A stretch of 64,000 nt of DNA from an uncultured Lachnospiraceae bacterium (GCA_910579285.1 CAJTTT010000003.1:1-64000); one strand, 5' to 3'; shown: positions 14,995-24,315, counted from the first letter of the stretch. Program-made: numbers and translations. The notes: a model not told the origin generated them from the letters alone.

Positions 14995-16314
14995 ATGGAA
15001 AATAATATCGACTTTTTTAACAGATATGTCATAGGAATAAGCCAGATGCTTACTGGCTTTTACTTTTATAGGAAATTTTTACAAAAAAGGGGGCGAACTT
15101 CTGTTTATCTGCTGTCTGCTGCACTTGGATGCGCCGTGATGCAGGCAGCGCCAGCGGGAAGCATTGTACAATATCTGATTTATACGCTGCTCCTTGTAAT
15201 CATCGGGATTTTTATATGCCGTGCCGATTGGAAATCCGTCATTTTATATGCGGTGCTGACAGTGGAGATCATGCAGATCAGCTTTGGAATCGTCAATTCT
15301 CTGTCGGGGATTGTGCAGCCGAAGCTGTCTTACGCACATCACAATGCTTCCGCGGTGTTATCCGTACTGTTTGGAATGGTGGCCCTTGTGACGGCAGTTA
15401 TCTGTTATGGTGCGTCATGCCGTTATTTTTTGTACTATGAAACGGTAGAGAAACAGTATCTTTTTATGATTCTGGTTCCGATCCTGATGATCTTTTTTAT
15501 GGATGAATACATCGGTTCTATCATATACGGAAACATGACGGTCACGAATGCCGGCGGTATCATCGTAACGGTTAATCATTATCATATGCTTGTGATACAG
15601 GTTTTTGGTATGGCAAGTTTGTTCTGCCTTATGTTCGCCTATAAAAAACTGCTCCAGAATTTTCAACTGCGCACGGAGCTGTCGCTGCTGGAACAGGAGG
15701 AGCGTTCTTTCAAGCAGTATGTGGAGGAAGCGCGGGCGCGTTATGAAAAGACAAAATCGTTCCGCCACGATATAAAGAACCATATGACTGTGGTCAAAGA
15801 TCTTATGCGGAACGGGGACTCGGAGGAGGCGCTTGCTTATATCGGTGATCTGGCGGAACTGACAGAGGAACTTTCCTTTCCGTGCAGCACAGGCAGCCCG
15901 GTGGCGGATATTCTGCTTGGGAACAAGCTGGGGATTGCCAAAAGTATAGGGATTGCCGTCGACTGTTCTCTGATTCTGCCGTATCCGTGCCCGGTGCGCG
16001 ATATTGACTTTGGCATTATTCTCTCAAACGCTTTGGACAACGCCATCCGGGCGTGCCGCGATATAAATGGCGGTGCGGAGACATATATCCGTGTGTCGGG
16101 ACGTATCCAGGGAGATTTTGTATTGATGGAAGTGGAGAATAGTTTTCAGGAAAAGGGGCGGGCCGGAGAGGGGACGGGCCTGTCAAATATCAGGGCGGTA
16201 ACGGAAAAGTATCAGGGAGCAATGAGCATCAAAACACAGGGCGGCTCTTTTATTCTAAGCGTGCTGCTTGTCATTCCACGGCATACAGAGAGCATCCCAC
16301 GGCAAATCGGTTAA
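14995..16314 (+). CDS. GHKL sensor histidine kinase (AgrC-like)
   Basis: A 439-residue membrane kinase partnered with the LytTR regulator just upstream. Six hydrophobic segments occupy about residues 15-215. A linker coiled coil (LSLLEQEERSFKQYVEEARARYEKT) leads to the phospho-accepting His in KSFRHDIKNHMTVV, the N box NALDNAIRACR, and the G box GTGLSNIRAV. The topology matches AgrC/VirS-type peptide receptors. A following terminator is not clear; a coiled-coil protein gene starts 75 bases later. Confidence 0.9.
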   Translation: MENNIDFFNRYVIGISQMLTGFYFYRKFLQKRGRTSVYLLSAALGCAVMQAAPAGSIVQYLIYTLLLVIIGIFICRADWKSVILYAVLTVEIMQISFGIVNSLSGIVQPKLSYAHHNASAVLSVLFGMVALVTAVICYGASCRYFLYYETVEKQYLFMILVPILMIFFMDEYIGSIIYGNMTVTNAGGIIVTVNHYHMLVIQVFGMASLFCLMFAYKKLLQNFQLRTELSLLEQEERSFKQYVEEARARYEKTKSFRHDIKNHMTVVKDLMRNGDSEEALAYIGDLAELTEELSFPCSTGSPVADILLGNKLGIAKSIGIAVDCSLILPYPCPVRDIDFGIILSNALDNAIRACRDINGGAETYIRVSGRIQGDFVLMEVENSFQEKGRAGEGTGLSNIRAVTEKYQGAMSIKTQGGSFILSVLLVIPRHTESIPRQIG

Positions 16315-16389
16315 ATCTCTTTTTTTCTTGTCGAAATGGATAGTGAGATTCAGCAGATACGATGCTGTGGAGAAAAGGAGGATTGGCAT

Positions 16390-16956
16390 ATGGCAATGGA
16401 AATCAGCGTAAAAGGGAGCATCTACAAGACCGATTATGCGGATCGAATGCAGGCACAGCGGGAGGAGGCAGCGAAAGCCGAAAACGGCCGGAATGCGGAA
16501 AAGGCGACAAAATCCGAAAGCAGTCAGAGTGAAGAAAAGGCATCAAACCAGAACCGCACGCCGCATGATGCGTATATCAGCAGCGAAAAGTCGGGGGAAA
16601 AGCCAAACGGCCTGTACTATGTAGGGCAGGACGAGAACGGTAACAAAAAAGTTTATTTTAACGATCCGAAGAAGGAGGGTTCCGAAAAGGAGGGAGGCAG
16701 CAAATCCCCCAAAGTAAATGCAGATGCCCCGAACAATGGCGGGGAGAAATACACTGCGAACACGGATAAGGTGGAGCGGGAAATCCGGGAACTGAAGGAG
16801 AAGAAGAAAAAGCTGGAACAGCAGCTCAAGGCAGCTTCCGGGGATGAAAAGAAAACGAAGGAGCTGGAGAACAAACTGGCACAGGTGGAGCGGGAGCTGA
16901 GTCAGAAGGACACGGACACATACAGGAAGCAGAACACTGAGTTTACAGATCAGTAA
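16390..16956 (+). CDS. Charged coiled-coil protein of unknown function
   Basis: A 188-residue hydrophilic protein without Cys. It has a short ordered start (MAMEISVKGSIYKTDYADRM), a Ser/Glu/Lys-rich middle with a GLYYVGQDENGNKKVYFNDP strand-like segment, and a C-terminal coiled coil of about 60 residues (KVEREIRELKEKKKKLEQ... to VERELSQKD). It has no signal peptide or membrane segment. AAGGAGG lies before the ATG at 16390; an upstream in-frame start has no ribosome site. It may be cotranscribed with the AgrA/AgrC-like genes. Not recognised. Confidence 0.6.
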   Translation: MAMEISVKGSIYKTDYADRMQAQREEAAKAENGRNAEKATKSESSQSEEKASNQNRTPHDAYISSEKSGEKPNGLYYVGQDENGNKKVYFNDPKKEGSEKEGGSKSPKVNADAPNNGGEKYTANTDKVEREIRELKEKKKKLEQQLKAASGDEKKTKELENKLAQVERELSQKDTDTYRKQNTEFTDQ

Positions 16957-16980
16957 GGATAAGAGCGTGTAAAATGCGGG

Positions 16981-17019
16981 GAAGCGTTTGCCGGTCGCAT
17001 ACCGGGGAGCGCTTTTCTG
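16981..17019 (+). terminator. Probable terminator
   Basis: AAGCG...CCGGT / ACCGG...GCGCTT imperfect stem followed by TTTTCTGTGTTTT. Confidence 0.5.
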
Positions 17020-17121
17020 TGTTTTGCGTTCTGCCAGGATCCTTTCTATTGACATGGAACAGAAGAGTGATATATTTATGACATAAAAGGAACGTTTACT
17101 TTTGAATGGAGGTCGTGAAGC

Positions 17122-17811
17122 GTGGAACACACCATACTTTTGCTGGAGGATGATGCAGACTTAATTGACGGGCTGATGTATTCCCTGAATAGAGAAGGTT
17201 ATATCGTAGATGTGGTGCAGACAGTCAAAACAGCTTATGTCCGTCTGGAAACACGGTCATACAGTCTTTTGCTGCTGGATGTCACTCTGCCCGACGGAAA
17301 CGGCGTGGACGTGTGCCGCCGGGTGCGGGAACAGGGAAGCAGGACACCGATTATCTTTCTGACGGCGATGGATGATGAGGTAAATGTGATACGAGGGCTG
17401 GACAGCGGCGCAGATGACTATATCACGAAGCCTTTTAAGCTGGGGGAACTGTGCTCCAGAATCCGGGCGCTGCTGCGACGGAGCGGACTCAGTGATGGAA
17501 GTGTGGAGAATCGGCTTTTTTCAGGACCGTTATCCATTGACCTGTTTGGGGGTGGAGCGTTCTTGGACAATCGTCCGCTGTCTCTGACCAATGCGGAATA
17601 TCGGCTACTTTGCCTGCTTGTCCGAAACGCAGGGCAGACAGTTTTAAGGAACACGATTCTGGATGCGCTGTGGGATGGGAACGGTAACTTTGTGGATGAC
17701 AATACGCTCTCTGTCTATATCCGCAGACTGCGTGAAAAGATAGAGGAAGACCCGTCCAATCCGGCGCATCTGCTGACGGTGCGGGGATTCGGGTATACAT
17801 GGCGGAAATAG
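17122..17811 (+). CDS. OmpR-family response regulator
   Basis: A 229-residue DNA-binding regulator. The receiver has LLEDDADLIDG, the phospho-acceptor Asp in LLLLDVTLPDGNG, the conserved Thr in IIFLTAMDDE, and Lys in YITKPFKLGEL. The C-terminal winged helix shows LSLTNAEYRLLCLLVRNAG and DDNTLSVYIRRLREKI. It starts at GTG with GGAGG upstream. It is followed by a sensor kinase and an ABC transporter, a layout shared with envelope-stress modules such as BceRS-BceAB. Confidence 0.92.
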   Translation: MEHTILLLEDDADLIDGLMYSLNREGYIVDVVQTVKTAYVRLETRSYSLLLLDVTLPDGNGVDVCRRVREQGSRTPIIFLTAMDDEVNVIRGLDSGADDYITKPFKLGELCSRIRALLRRSGLSDGSVENRLFSGPLSIDLFGGGAFLDNRPLSLTNAEYRLLCLLVRNAGQTVLRNTILDALWDGNGNFVDDNTLSVYIRRLREKIEEDPSNPAHLLTVRGFGYTWRK

Positions 17812-17844
17812 GGCGCACTTTTGTGTCGGGGCAAAGGGAAAGGA

Positions 17845-19086
17845 ATGGTGGTTTGTATGAGCGTTTTGCATGATCGACAAAGCCGGCAGTATGTCACATG
17901 TGTGATTGGCATCGTTGGTTCTTTTGTATTAGTGATCCTCTTTCTAGCCTGGTTTCACGGAAAAGAGACACAGAGCCTTCTTTTTGAAAGAGAGAGGACT
18001 ATGAGCTCATCTTTGATGGAGCAGGGAATTTCCCCAGCCATGATTGCCAGTGCGATTAAAAATGTGGAATCAACCAGAGAGGGGGCTGCACTGCTTAAGA
18101 AGATTGGGCACACGGAAACTGCTTCTGTCAGGCTTTTTCCAGACATAGACAGATCGGTGCGGGCATTTGCAGGGATTGCAGCTGGTATGGCAGTTCTTCC
18201 GGCTGTTACGCTGATAGTGATGTCCATTCATTTTGTGTGGAAACGGGAGAAGATGTACCGGCAGGCCGAAAGTATCATATCTCAATTTTCCGAAGGGAAT
18301 TTTGAAAGGCATCTGCCGCAGAACGCAGAAGGCAGTATTTACCAGTTGTTTTCGGCGGTGGAAGAGCTGGCTGTTGCGCTGAGGGCTCAGAGCAGGAAAG
18401 AACAGCAGATGAAAGCCTTTTTAAAAGACACGATTTCGGATATCTCTCATCAGCTAAAAACACCTCTGGCGTCCCTGCATATGTACACGGAAATCATTGC
18501 GGAGGAACCGGGGCATAAAGAGATCGTGGAGCGGTTTTCAGAAAAAACCATGCAGTCTCTGGAACGGATCGAACAGCTTGTGCAGGCGCTGCTCAAAGTG
18601 AGCCGTATCGATGCGGGCAGCATCGTTTTCCATAAGGAATGGCATTCGGCCCTGGCCTTGGCTGAAAGCGCAGCGGCGGATTTGTCTGTGAGAGCGCAGA
18701 AGGAAGGAAAGAAGCTTATTGTGGAGGGGGATCCGGCACAGATGCTTTTGTGCGATGAACCCTGGACAAGGGAGGCGGTTGCCAATCTGATAAAGAATGC
18801 GCTGGACCATACGGCTGAGGGGGGTGTGGTTACGGTTTCCTGGGAGTGTTCGCCGGCAGTGTTTCGCATGACGGTGTCAGATGATGGATGCGGTATCGCG
18901 GAGGAGGACATTTACCATGTATTCAAACGGTTTTACAGAAGCAAAAGAGATGGCGGCAGGCAGGGGATCGGTCTGGGTCTGCCTCTCGCAAAGTCTATTG
19001 TGGAAGGGCAGGACGGAATCCTTTCTGTGAGCAGTACGCCTGGAGAGGGGGCTGTTTTTACCATTACTTTTCTTTCAAATTTGTAA
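17845..19086 (+). CDS. Sensor histidine kinase of an envelope-stress module
   Basis: A 413-residue kinase. Two membrane segments (about 17-38 and 112-133) flank a short extracytoplasmic loop of about 75 residues. HAMP-like and dimerisation regions follow with the phospho-accepting His in ISHQLKTPLASLHMY, the N box LIKNALDHTAEGG, the G1 box VSDDGCGIAEEDIYHVFKRFYRS and the G2 box GIGLGLPLAKSIV. The start is uncertain: the ATG at 17845 is used (AAAGGG upstream), with the ATG at 17857 as an alternative. The loop is longer than in typical BceS intramembrane sensors. It is cotranscribed with the regulator upstream. Confidence 0.9.
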   Translation: MVVCMSVLHDRQSRQYVTCVIGIVGSFVLVILFLAWFHGKETQSLLFERERTMSSSLMEQGISPAMIASAIKNVESTREGAALLKKIGHTETASVRLFPDIDRSVRAFAGIAAGMAVLPAVTLIVMSIHFVWKREKMYRQAESIISQFSEGNFERHLPQNAEGSIYQLFSAVEELAVALRAQSRKEQQMKAFLKDTISDISHQLKTPLASLHMYTEIIAEEPGHKEIVERFSEKTMQSLERIEQLVQALLKVSRIDAGSIVFHKEWHSALALAESAAADLSVRAQKEGKKLIVEGDPAQMLLCDEPWTREAVANLIKNALDHTAEGGVVTVSWECSPAVFRMTVSDDGCGIAEEDIYHVFKRFYRSKRDGGRQGIGLGLPLAKSIVEGQDGILSVSSTPGEGAVFTITFLSNL

Positions 19087-19173
19087 GGTTCCATTCATGG
19101 GATTGTAAGCTGATCCTGTTATCCTAAAGAAAAAGCTTGATCAAGAAGAAAGCGGAGGAGGTTCAGTCATACA

Positions 19174-19869
19174 ATGGAAATTATGGAAGTACAAGATTTG
19201 TGTAAAACTTACGGAGAGGGCGAAGCAAAAGTGGATGCCTTAAAGCATGTCTCCTTTTTCCTTCACAAAGGGGAGTTTGCGGCGGTGGTCGGGGAGTCTG
19301 GCTCTGGCAAAAGCACCCTCCTGAACTGCATTGGCGCACTGGATGAACCGACTGGCGGAAAGATTCTGATAGACGGGCAGAATCTGTTTGGCATGGGGGA
19401 GGAGGAGCGCACTGTTTTCAGACGGCGTAACATTGGCTTTATCTTTCAGTCTTTTCATCTGATCCCGGAACTCAACGTGGAGCAAAACATTATTTTTCCC
19501 CTGTTACTGGATTATAAGAAGCCGGATTTTGGACAGGTGGATCAGATTCTGGAAGTGCTGGGACTGCAGGAGCGGAGAAGGCATCTGCCGGGACAGCTTT
19601 CCGGCGGGCAGCAGCAGAGAGTGGCGATAGGGAGAGCCCTGATTACAAAGCCGAAACTGATTCTGGCGGATGAACCGACCGGCAATCTTGACAGAAAAAA
19701 CAGCAGGGAAGTGATGGCGCTTTTAGCAAAGGCATCCAGACAGTATCAGCAGACTATTTTAATGATAACGCATAATCCGAATCTGATATCTTCGGTAGAC
19801 CGTGTCATGCAGGTGTCGGATGGCATTTTGACGGATCTGGGAGGGCATGTCAATGAAAAATTATCTTGA
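19174..19869 (+). CDS. ABC transporter ATP-binding protein (MacB/BceA type)
   Basis: A 231-residue ATPase of the lipoprotein/antimicrobial-peptide export class. Walker A is GESGSGKSTLLN, the Q loop FIFQSFHLIPELNVEQN, the signature LSGGQQQRVAIGRAL, and Walker B LILADEPTGNLD with the switch His in ITHNPNL. CGGAGGAGG precedes the ATG. Its 3' end overlaps the permease start, which is strong evidence that the two products form one transporter. Together with the two-component genes it likely answers antimicrobial peptides or cell-wall stress. Confidence 0.94.
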   Translation: MEIMEVQDLCKTYGEGEAKVDALKHVSFFLHKGEFAAVVGESGSGKSTLLNCIGALDEPTGGKILIDGQNLFGMGEEERTVFRRRNIGFIFQSFHLIPELNVEQNIIFPLLLDYKKPDFGQVDQILEVLGLQERRRHLPGQLSGGQQQRVAIGRALITKPKLILADEPTGNLDRKNSREVMALLAKASRQYQQTILMITHNPNLISSVDRVMQVSDGILTDLGGHVNEKLS

Positions 19870-22189
19870 TCTGATTCCCATTTCGGCGAAAATTCATCGA
19901 AGACAGACCCGTATGACAAGATGGTGTATTGTGATATCTGTATTTTTGATCTCCGCTATTTTTGGTATGGCGGATATGTTTCTGCAAAGTCAGAAAAAGC
20001 TGGCTATTATGACGGATGGCGCGTGGCACGTTATGTTCCGGGAAGTGGATGAAGAGCAGATGGCACTGCTTGCCGCAAGGCCGGAAGTGAAGACGGTAAG
20101 CCGATATGCGGTCACAAATTATAGACTGGACATGGGTTATGAGACAGGGGGTGTGCCGACAGTCCTGTGCGGGTTTGATGAGACATTTTTTGAACTATAT
20201 CCGGCAGTCAGACTGCTTGACGGCATTTACCCAAAAGAAAAAGGCGAGGCGCTCGTGACAGAGGGCATGCGGAAGCGGCAGGGACTTTCACCCGGAGACT
20301 TGGTGGAGGTAGTGACGCCTGACGGTTCCCTGTCTCTTCGCATCAGCGGTATTGTAGAGGACACATCCATGATGCTGCAAACGGACGCTTTCGGTGTTTT
20401 TATGAGTACGGATACTTATCTGTCCTATTTCCGGGACGTGACGCTGCAGGAGGATTTTGCTTATTATGTGGAGTTTGTACCCCATTGCAGGATACAGAAG
20501 GCGATAGAAGAGATCTGCGGGGAACTGCACATTTCCAAGGAGCAGGTCAGCGAAAATGCCAGACTGATGGGTTCGATGATGCAGAGCAGTGATCAATACA
20601 TTATGGTTCTCTATCTGACTGCTTTTCTTCTGGCGGCGATGGTGGCGGTTTCTGGCATGATGATGATTCTGGGAAGTATGAACAGTAATGTGGCACAGCG
20701 GACAGAATTTTTCGGGATGATGCGGTGTCTGGGTGCGACGGGAAAGCAGGTGCGGCGCTATGTGCGGGCAGAAGGGCTTTTTTGGTGCTTTAGATCAGTT
20801 CCGCAAGGGCTTGCCTTCAGCGTGGTGATGGTGTGGGGGCTGTGCCGTATGTTAAAGGTGATAACGCCCACCTGGTTTGGGGAAATGCCGGGATGGGGGA
20901 TCAGTCTGCCCGGTCTGATCTTCGGGACGTTGATCGGCCTGGTTACGGTGCTTGCGGCAAGCCGTACGCCGGCCCGCAAAGCCTCGGAGGTTTCGCCCTT
21001 GACAGCAGTATCTGGGAATGCATCCCCGGTGTCAGCCGGGAAAGGCGCAGTGTATACTGGGCGCTTGCATGTGGAGACGGCGCTTGGACTGCATCATGCG
21101 GCGGGAAGCAGGAAGAATCTGATTTTACTGACCTCATCCTTCGCCTTAAGCATTATTCTGTTTCTGGGTTTCGGCATAGGGGTTGATTTTATGAAACATG
21201 CTATTGTGACACTGCGGCCCTACACGCCGGATGTGGCTGTTGTCAGTCCTGATAATTCCTGTGCCATACCCCGATCACTGTATAGGGAGCTGCAGGAAAA
21301 TGAAGATATCAGGCGGGTTTTCGGCCGTAGTTTTGCCTATGATCTGCAGGCGGAAGTGGGAGGCGTGGAAAAAACAGTCATGCTGGTTTCCTATGAGACA
21401 TACCAGTTTGACTGGGCGGCGGGCGATCTGCGGCAGGGAGATTTAGAGCATGTCAGAGACGGAAGCGGCGTTCTTCTGGTGGAAAAGCCAGGATTTGCGG
21501 CAGATACCGGCGATGAGATCACGCTGGAGACCTCGCAGGGCACACAGCAGGTAACGGTGGCCGGGATCCTAAAGAATGCGCCATTTGACGGCGGGGAAGA
21601 TGTGGGTACGCTGATCTGCTCAGAAGGGTTGTTCCGGGAGCTGACAGGAGAGAATGGCTATACGATTCTGGATATCCAACTGCGGGACAGATCAGATGAC
21701 GCAGTGGAAAAGATACGCAGTACGGTGAAAGAGGCGTACAGCTTTTCTGACAGCCGGGCCCACAATCGGGAAATGCGGGCAGTTTACTTTTCCTTTGCCC
21801 TGTTTGTTTATGGGTTCCTGGCGGTAGTTGCGCTGATTGCCGCTTTCCATATCATCAACAGCGTTGGCATGAGCGTATCTGCGCGTATTCGGCAGTATGG
21901 AGCCATGAGAGCCATCGGAATCAGTATAAGGCAGTTACAAACGATGGTTGCTGTGGAGACGCTCACTTATCTGTTTGGCGGCCTGGCAGAAGGTCTGCTG
22001 CTTGGTCTGCCCCTTCATTACTGCCTGTACCGGCAGGTGATTACCACAAGATGGGGGGATGCATGGGTCCTTCCGCTTGCGGAATGTCTCGTTATTGCGA
22101 CGGTGATGACTGCTTCGGGGGCAGCAGCCTTGAACGGGCCGATACGAAAAATGCGGAAGATGTCGGTGGTAGACACGATCAGTATGTAA
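19853..22189 (+). CDS. FtsX-like ABC permease
   Basis: A 778-residue permease with two FtsX repeats. An N-terminal helix (about 24-44) is followed by a large extracytoplasmic domain and three helices (about 250-370). A second helix near 425-445 is followed by another extracytoplasmic domain and three C-terminal helices, with IRQYGAMRAIGISIRQLQTMV as the conserved coupling segment. It starts at the ATG at 19853, which sits 8 bases from GGGAGG; the ATG at 19847 is possible. It works with the ATPase encoded upstream. The substrate is unknown; antimicrobial peptide export or sensing is the usual role of this layout. Confidence 0.92.
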   Translation: MKNYLDLIPISAKIHRRQTRMTRWCIVISVFLISAIFGMADMFLQSQKKLAIMTDGAWHVMFREVDEEQMALLAARPEVKTVSRYAVTNYRLDMGYETGGVPTVLCGFDETFFELYPAVRLLDGIYPKEKGEALVTEGMRKRQGLSPGDLVEVVTPDGSLSLRISGIVEDTSMMLQTDAFGVFMSTDTYLSYFRDVTLQEDFAYYVEFVPHCRIQKAIEEICGELHISKEQVSENARLMGSMMQSSDQYIMVLYLTAFLLAAMVAVSGMMMILGSMNSNVAQRTEFFGMMRCLGATGKQVRRYVRAEGLFWCFRSVPQGLAFSVVMVWGLCRMLKVITPTWFGEMPGWGISLPGLIFGTLIGLVTVLAASRTPARKASEVSPLTAVSGNASPVSAGKGAVYTGRLHVETALGLHHAAGSRKNLILLTSSFALSIILFLGFGIGVDFMKHAIVTLRPYTPDVAVVSPDNSCAIPRSLYRELQENEDIRRVFGRSFAYDLQAEVGGVEKTVMLVSYETYQFDWAAGDLRQGDLEHVRDGSGVLLVEKPGFAADTGDEITLETSQGTQQVTVAGILKNAPFDGGEDVGTLICSEGLFRELTGENGYTILDIQLRDRSDDAVEKIRSTVKEAYSFSDSRAHNREMRAVYFSFALFVYGFLAVVALIAAFHIINSVGMSVSARIRQYGAMRAIGISIRQLQTMVAVETLTYLFGGLAEGLLLGLPLHYCLYRQVITTRWGDAWVLPLAECLVIATVMTASGAAALNGPIRKMRKMSVVDTISM

Positions 22190-22218
22190 GAGTTGCGTGA
22201 GCGACGAAAATGATGAAA

Positions 22219-22255
22219 GGAAAATCATTTGTCTGTGGGCAGATGGTTTTCTTTT
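22219..22255 (+). terminator. Terminator after the ABC permease
   Basis: Imperfect stem (GAAAATCAT...TCT against AGATGGTTTTC) followed by seven T residues. Confidence 0.7.
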
Positions 22256-22266
22256 TTTGGCGAGTA

Positions 22267-22295
22267 TTGACAAACAGTTATTTCTGCACTAAAAT
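22267..22295 (+). promoter_or_regulatory. Promoter of the marR-tauE operon
   Basis: TTGACA, 17 bases, TAAAAT, close to consensus and placed just before a palindrome. Confidence 0.75.
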
Positions 22296-22301
22296 AGTTC
22301 G

Positions 22302-22320
22302 AAATTGAAATATTCAATTT
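22302..22320. promoter_or_regulatory. Palindromic operator, probable MarR autoregulation site
   Basis: AAATTGAA, ATA, TTCAATTT: a perfect 8-3-8 inverted repeat covering the transcription start region of the marR gene. Its size and place are typical of MarR operators. Confidence 0.65.
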
Positions 22321-22345
22321 TGTATAAATGAGAAAGGGGAGTCAT

Positions 22346-22780
22346 ATGAAAACGAGTATTAAGATGGCGCGCAATCTTTTACAGGCATACAGCGAAAGGT
22401 GTAAACCGCTTTGTCAAGAAATGGGGATCCCGCAGACCGCATTTGACATTCTGTTGTTTTTGGCCAATAATCCCGGTTTCGACACGGCCCGGGATATTGT
22501 TGAGACAAGATATATCAAGGCGAATCTGGTGTCCGTGAACGTGGACAGTCTTGTGAGAGAAGGGTATCTGCAAAGGGAGAAAAGCCCCGGTGACAGGAGA
22601 AAGGTCAGGCTTGTATGCACGGAAAAAGCCCGGCCCATTGTGGAGAGGGGCAGGCAGCTTCAGGAACACTTTACGGACGAGCTGTTTCAGAATGTGGATG
22701 AACGGCTGAAGGCTGATTTTTTCCGTGTTCTTAGCATGATGGAGACAAACCTTAAGACAATGAGGGAAGGACGGGATTAA
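22346..22780 (+). CDS. MarR-family transcriptional regulator
   Basis: A 144-residue winged-helix regulator. The helix-turn-helix lies around DTARDIVETRYIKANLVSVNVDSLVREGYLQRE and the wing is SPGDRRKVRLVCTEKA, which is diagnostic for MarR. The ATG at 22346 has GGGGAG upstream; an in-frame ATG six codons earlier lacks a site. It is followed after one base by a TauE/SafE-type permease gene, so it probably controls that transporter and itself through the palindrome overlapping the promoter. The ligand is unknown. Confidence 0.88.
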   Translation: MKTSIKMARNLLQAYSERCKPLCQEMGIPQTAFDILLFLANNPGFDTARDIVETRYIKANLVSVNVDSLVREGYLQREKSPGDRRKVRLVCTEKARPIVERGRQLQEHFTDELFQNVDERLKADFFRVLSMMETNLKTMREGRD

Positions 22781-22781
22781 G

Positions 22782-23567
22782 ATGAACTGGTTATGGATGA
22801 TTGTGGTCACATTTTTTGCGGGAATGGGAGCAGGTTTGGGGACAGGATTTGCCGGGTTGAGTGCGGCGGCCGTCATCAGTCCCATGCTGATTACCTTTCT
22901 GGGCATGGATGCTTATATGGCGGTGGGGATTGCCCTGTCCTCAGATGTGCTGGCCAGTGCAGCGTCGGCGTACACTTATGGGAAGAACAGGAATCTGGAT
23001 GTCAGAAACGGTCTCATTATGATGGGCAGTGTGCTGACTTTTACTGTGGTTGGAAGTTATGCGGCGAGCCTTCTTCCATCGACAGCGATGGGCGGTTTTT
23101 CCGTGTTTATGACATTTTTGCTGGGCGTTAAGTTTATCCTGAAACCCGTGATGACTACGAAGGAAGCGATGGGAGAGACCGCGGCGGGGAAGCGGGCGGT
23201 GCAGTCTCTCACAGCAGGTGTGATAATCGGCTTTATATGCGGTTTTATCGGTGCGGGCGGCGGCATGATGATGCTCTTAATTTTGACATCGGTCCTGCAT
23301 TATGAATTGAAGACGGCGGTCGGCACCAGTGTATTTATTATGGCCTTTACCGCCTTTACAGGAGCGGTGTCCCACTTTGCCATAGGAGGAATGCCGGACT
23401 GGCCGGTGTGGATGCTGTGCGTGATCTTTACGTTTATCTGGGCGAGGATCGCGGCGGTTTTCGCCAATAAGGCACAACCAAGGACGCTGAACCGGGCAAC
23501 GGGCATTGTGCTGGTGGCGCTTGGGGTTGTGGTGATGGGATTTCAGTTTTTGACCCGGGCGGCATAG
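22782..23567 (+). CDS. TauE/SafE-family anion exporter
   Basis: A 261-residue permease with about eight membrane helices and the two family repeats: GAGLGTGFAGLSAAAVISPMLI near the N-terminus and GFICGFIGAGGGMMMLLIL in the middle. Family members move sulfite, sulfoacetate and other organosulfur anions. The substrate here is not known. It is directly downstream of, and coupled to, the MarR regulator. The following tetR-type gene starts 98 bases later. Confidence 0.88.
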   Translation: MNWLWMIVVTFFAGMGAGLGTGFAGLSAAAVISPMLITFLGMDAYMAVGIALSSDVLASAASAYTYGKNRNLDVRNGLIMMGSVLTFTVVGSYAASLLPSTAMGGFSVFMTFLLGVKFILKPVMTTKEAMGETAAGKRAVQSLTAGVIIGFICGFIGAGGGMMMLLILTSVLHYELKTAVGTSVFIMAFTAFTGAVSHFAIGGMPDWPVWMLCVIFTFIWARIAAVFANKAQPRTLNRATGIVLVALGVVVMGFQFLTRAA

Positions 23568-23618
23568 AGCCGTGCAGGTTTGGGGTTGACAGCATTTGGG
23601 AAAGTGTGCAAGACGAGA

Positions 23619-23630
23619 GCAAGCACTTGC
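23619..23630. promoter_or_regulatory. Inverted repeat upstream of the TetR gene
   Basis: GCAAG-CA-CTTGC, 36 bases before the tetR start. The core AAGCACTTG recurs in another dyad at 24316-24329, so it may be the binding site of this regulator. Confidence 0.4.
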
Positions 23631-23665
23631 GTGTGGCTGCGGGAGAGCGGCCGAATGGGAGAGAC

Positions 23666-24244
23666 ATGGACGAGACAAGCCGGAAGATTATTGATGCGAC
23701 GATGTCCTTGGTTCGCGACAAAGGCTATGTTGCAACGACGACAAAGGATATCGCACGTTTGGCGGAGGTGAATGAGTGCACGCTGTTCCGCAAGTTTGAG
23801 AATAAGAAGGATATCGTTATGGATGGACTGGCACAGGAAAAATGGCGTGCCAATGTGAATGCGGCGGTCTTTCAGCATTTGAAGTGGGAGCTGCAGCCGG
23901 ATCTGGAACTGTTTATGAACGCCTATATGGAGAGAATCACACTCGATTTTGTAAATCTGTCCATCGGCCTGCGGGCGCCCCAGCTCTATGCCGATACAAC
24001 TCCCATGATTATGAAGGTTCCCCAGACATTTCTGGAGGCTTTGACAGACTATCTGAAAAAGATGGCGGAGCTTGGTAAAATCGCGGAAACAGATTTTGCA
24101 AGTATGGTTATGACCATATTTTCTTCCACTTTTGGCTATACTTTTTTAAAAGCATCCTTCGGGCAGGCGCTTTCCAAGGTGGAGCAGGAAACATTTATCA
24201 GAAACAGTGTGGAACTGTTTGTGGAGGGAATTGCGAAGGGGTAA
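23666..24244 (+). CDS. TetR/AcrR-family regulator
   Basis: A 192-residue regulator with the N-terminal TetR helix-turn-helix (RKIIDATMSLVRDKGYVATTTKDIARLAEVNECTLFRKFENKKDIV) and an all-helical ligand domain. The ATG at 23666 follows GGGAGAG; longer in-frame starts would take in the candidate operator. No target gene follows directly: a terminator pair and then the AT-rich defense island come next. It may regulate itself, the TauE gene, or a gene displaced by the island. Confidence 0.9.
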   Translation: MDETSRKIIDATMSLVRDKGYVATTTKDIARLAEVNECTLFRKFENKKDIVMDGLAQEKWRANVNAAVFQHLKWELQPDLELFMNAYMERITLDFVNLSIGLRAPQLYADTTPMIMKVPQTFLEALTDYLKKMAELGKIAETDFASMVMTIFSSTFGYTFLKASFGQALSKVEQETFIRNSVELFVEGIAKG

Positions 24245-24250
24245 ATCAAG

Positions 24251-24306
24251 ATAAGAGAATGCGAAGTATTCTCTGAGCCGCCGCGGCCGGGCGGCGGTAT
24301 TTTTTA
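24251..24306 (+). terminator. Tandem hairpins ending the tetR transcript
   Basis: The first stem is AGAGAAT/ATTCTCT. The second is CCGCCG/CGGCGG with an 8-base loop followed by TATTTTTT. Confidence 0.8.
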
Positions 24307-24315
24307 AAGCTTATG

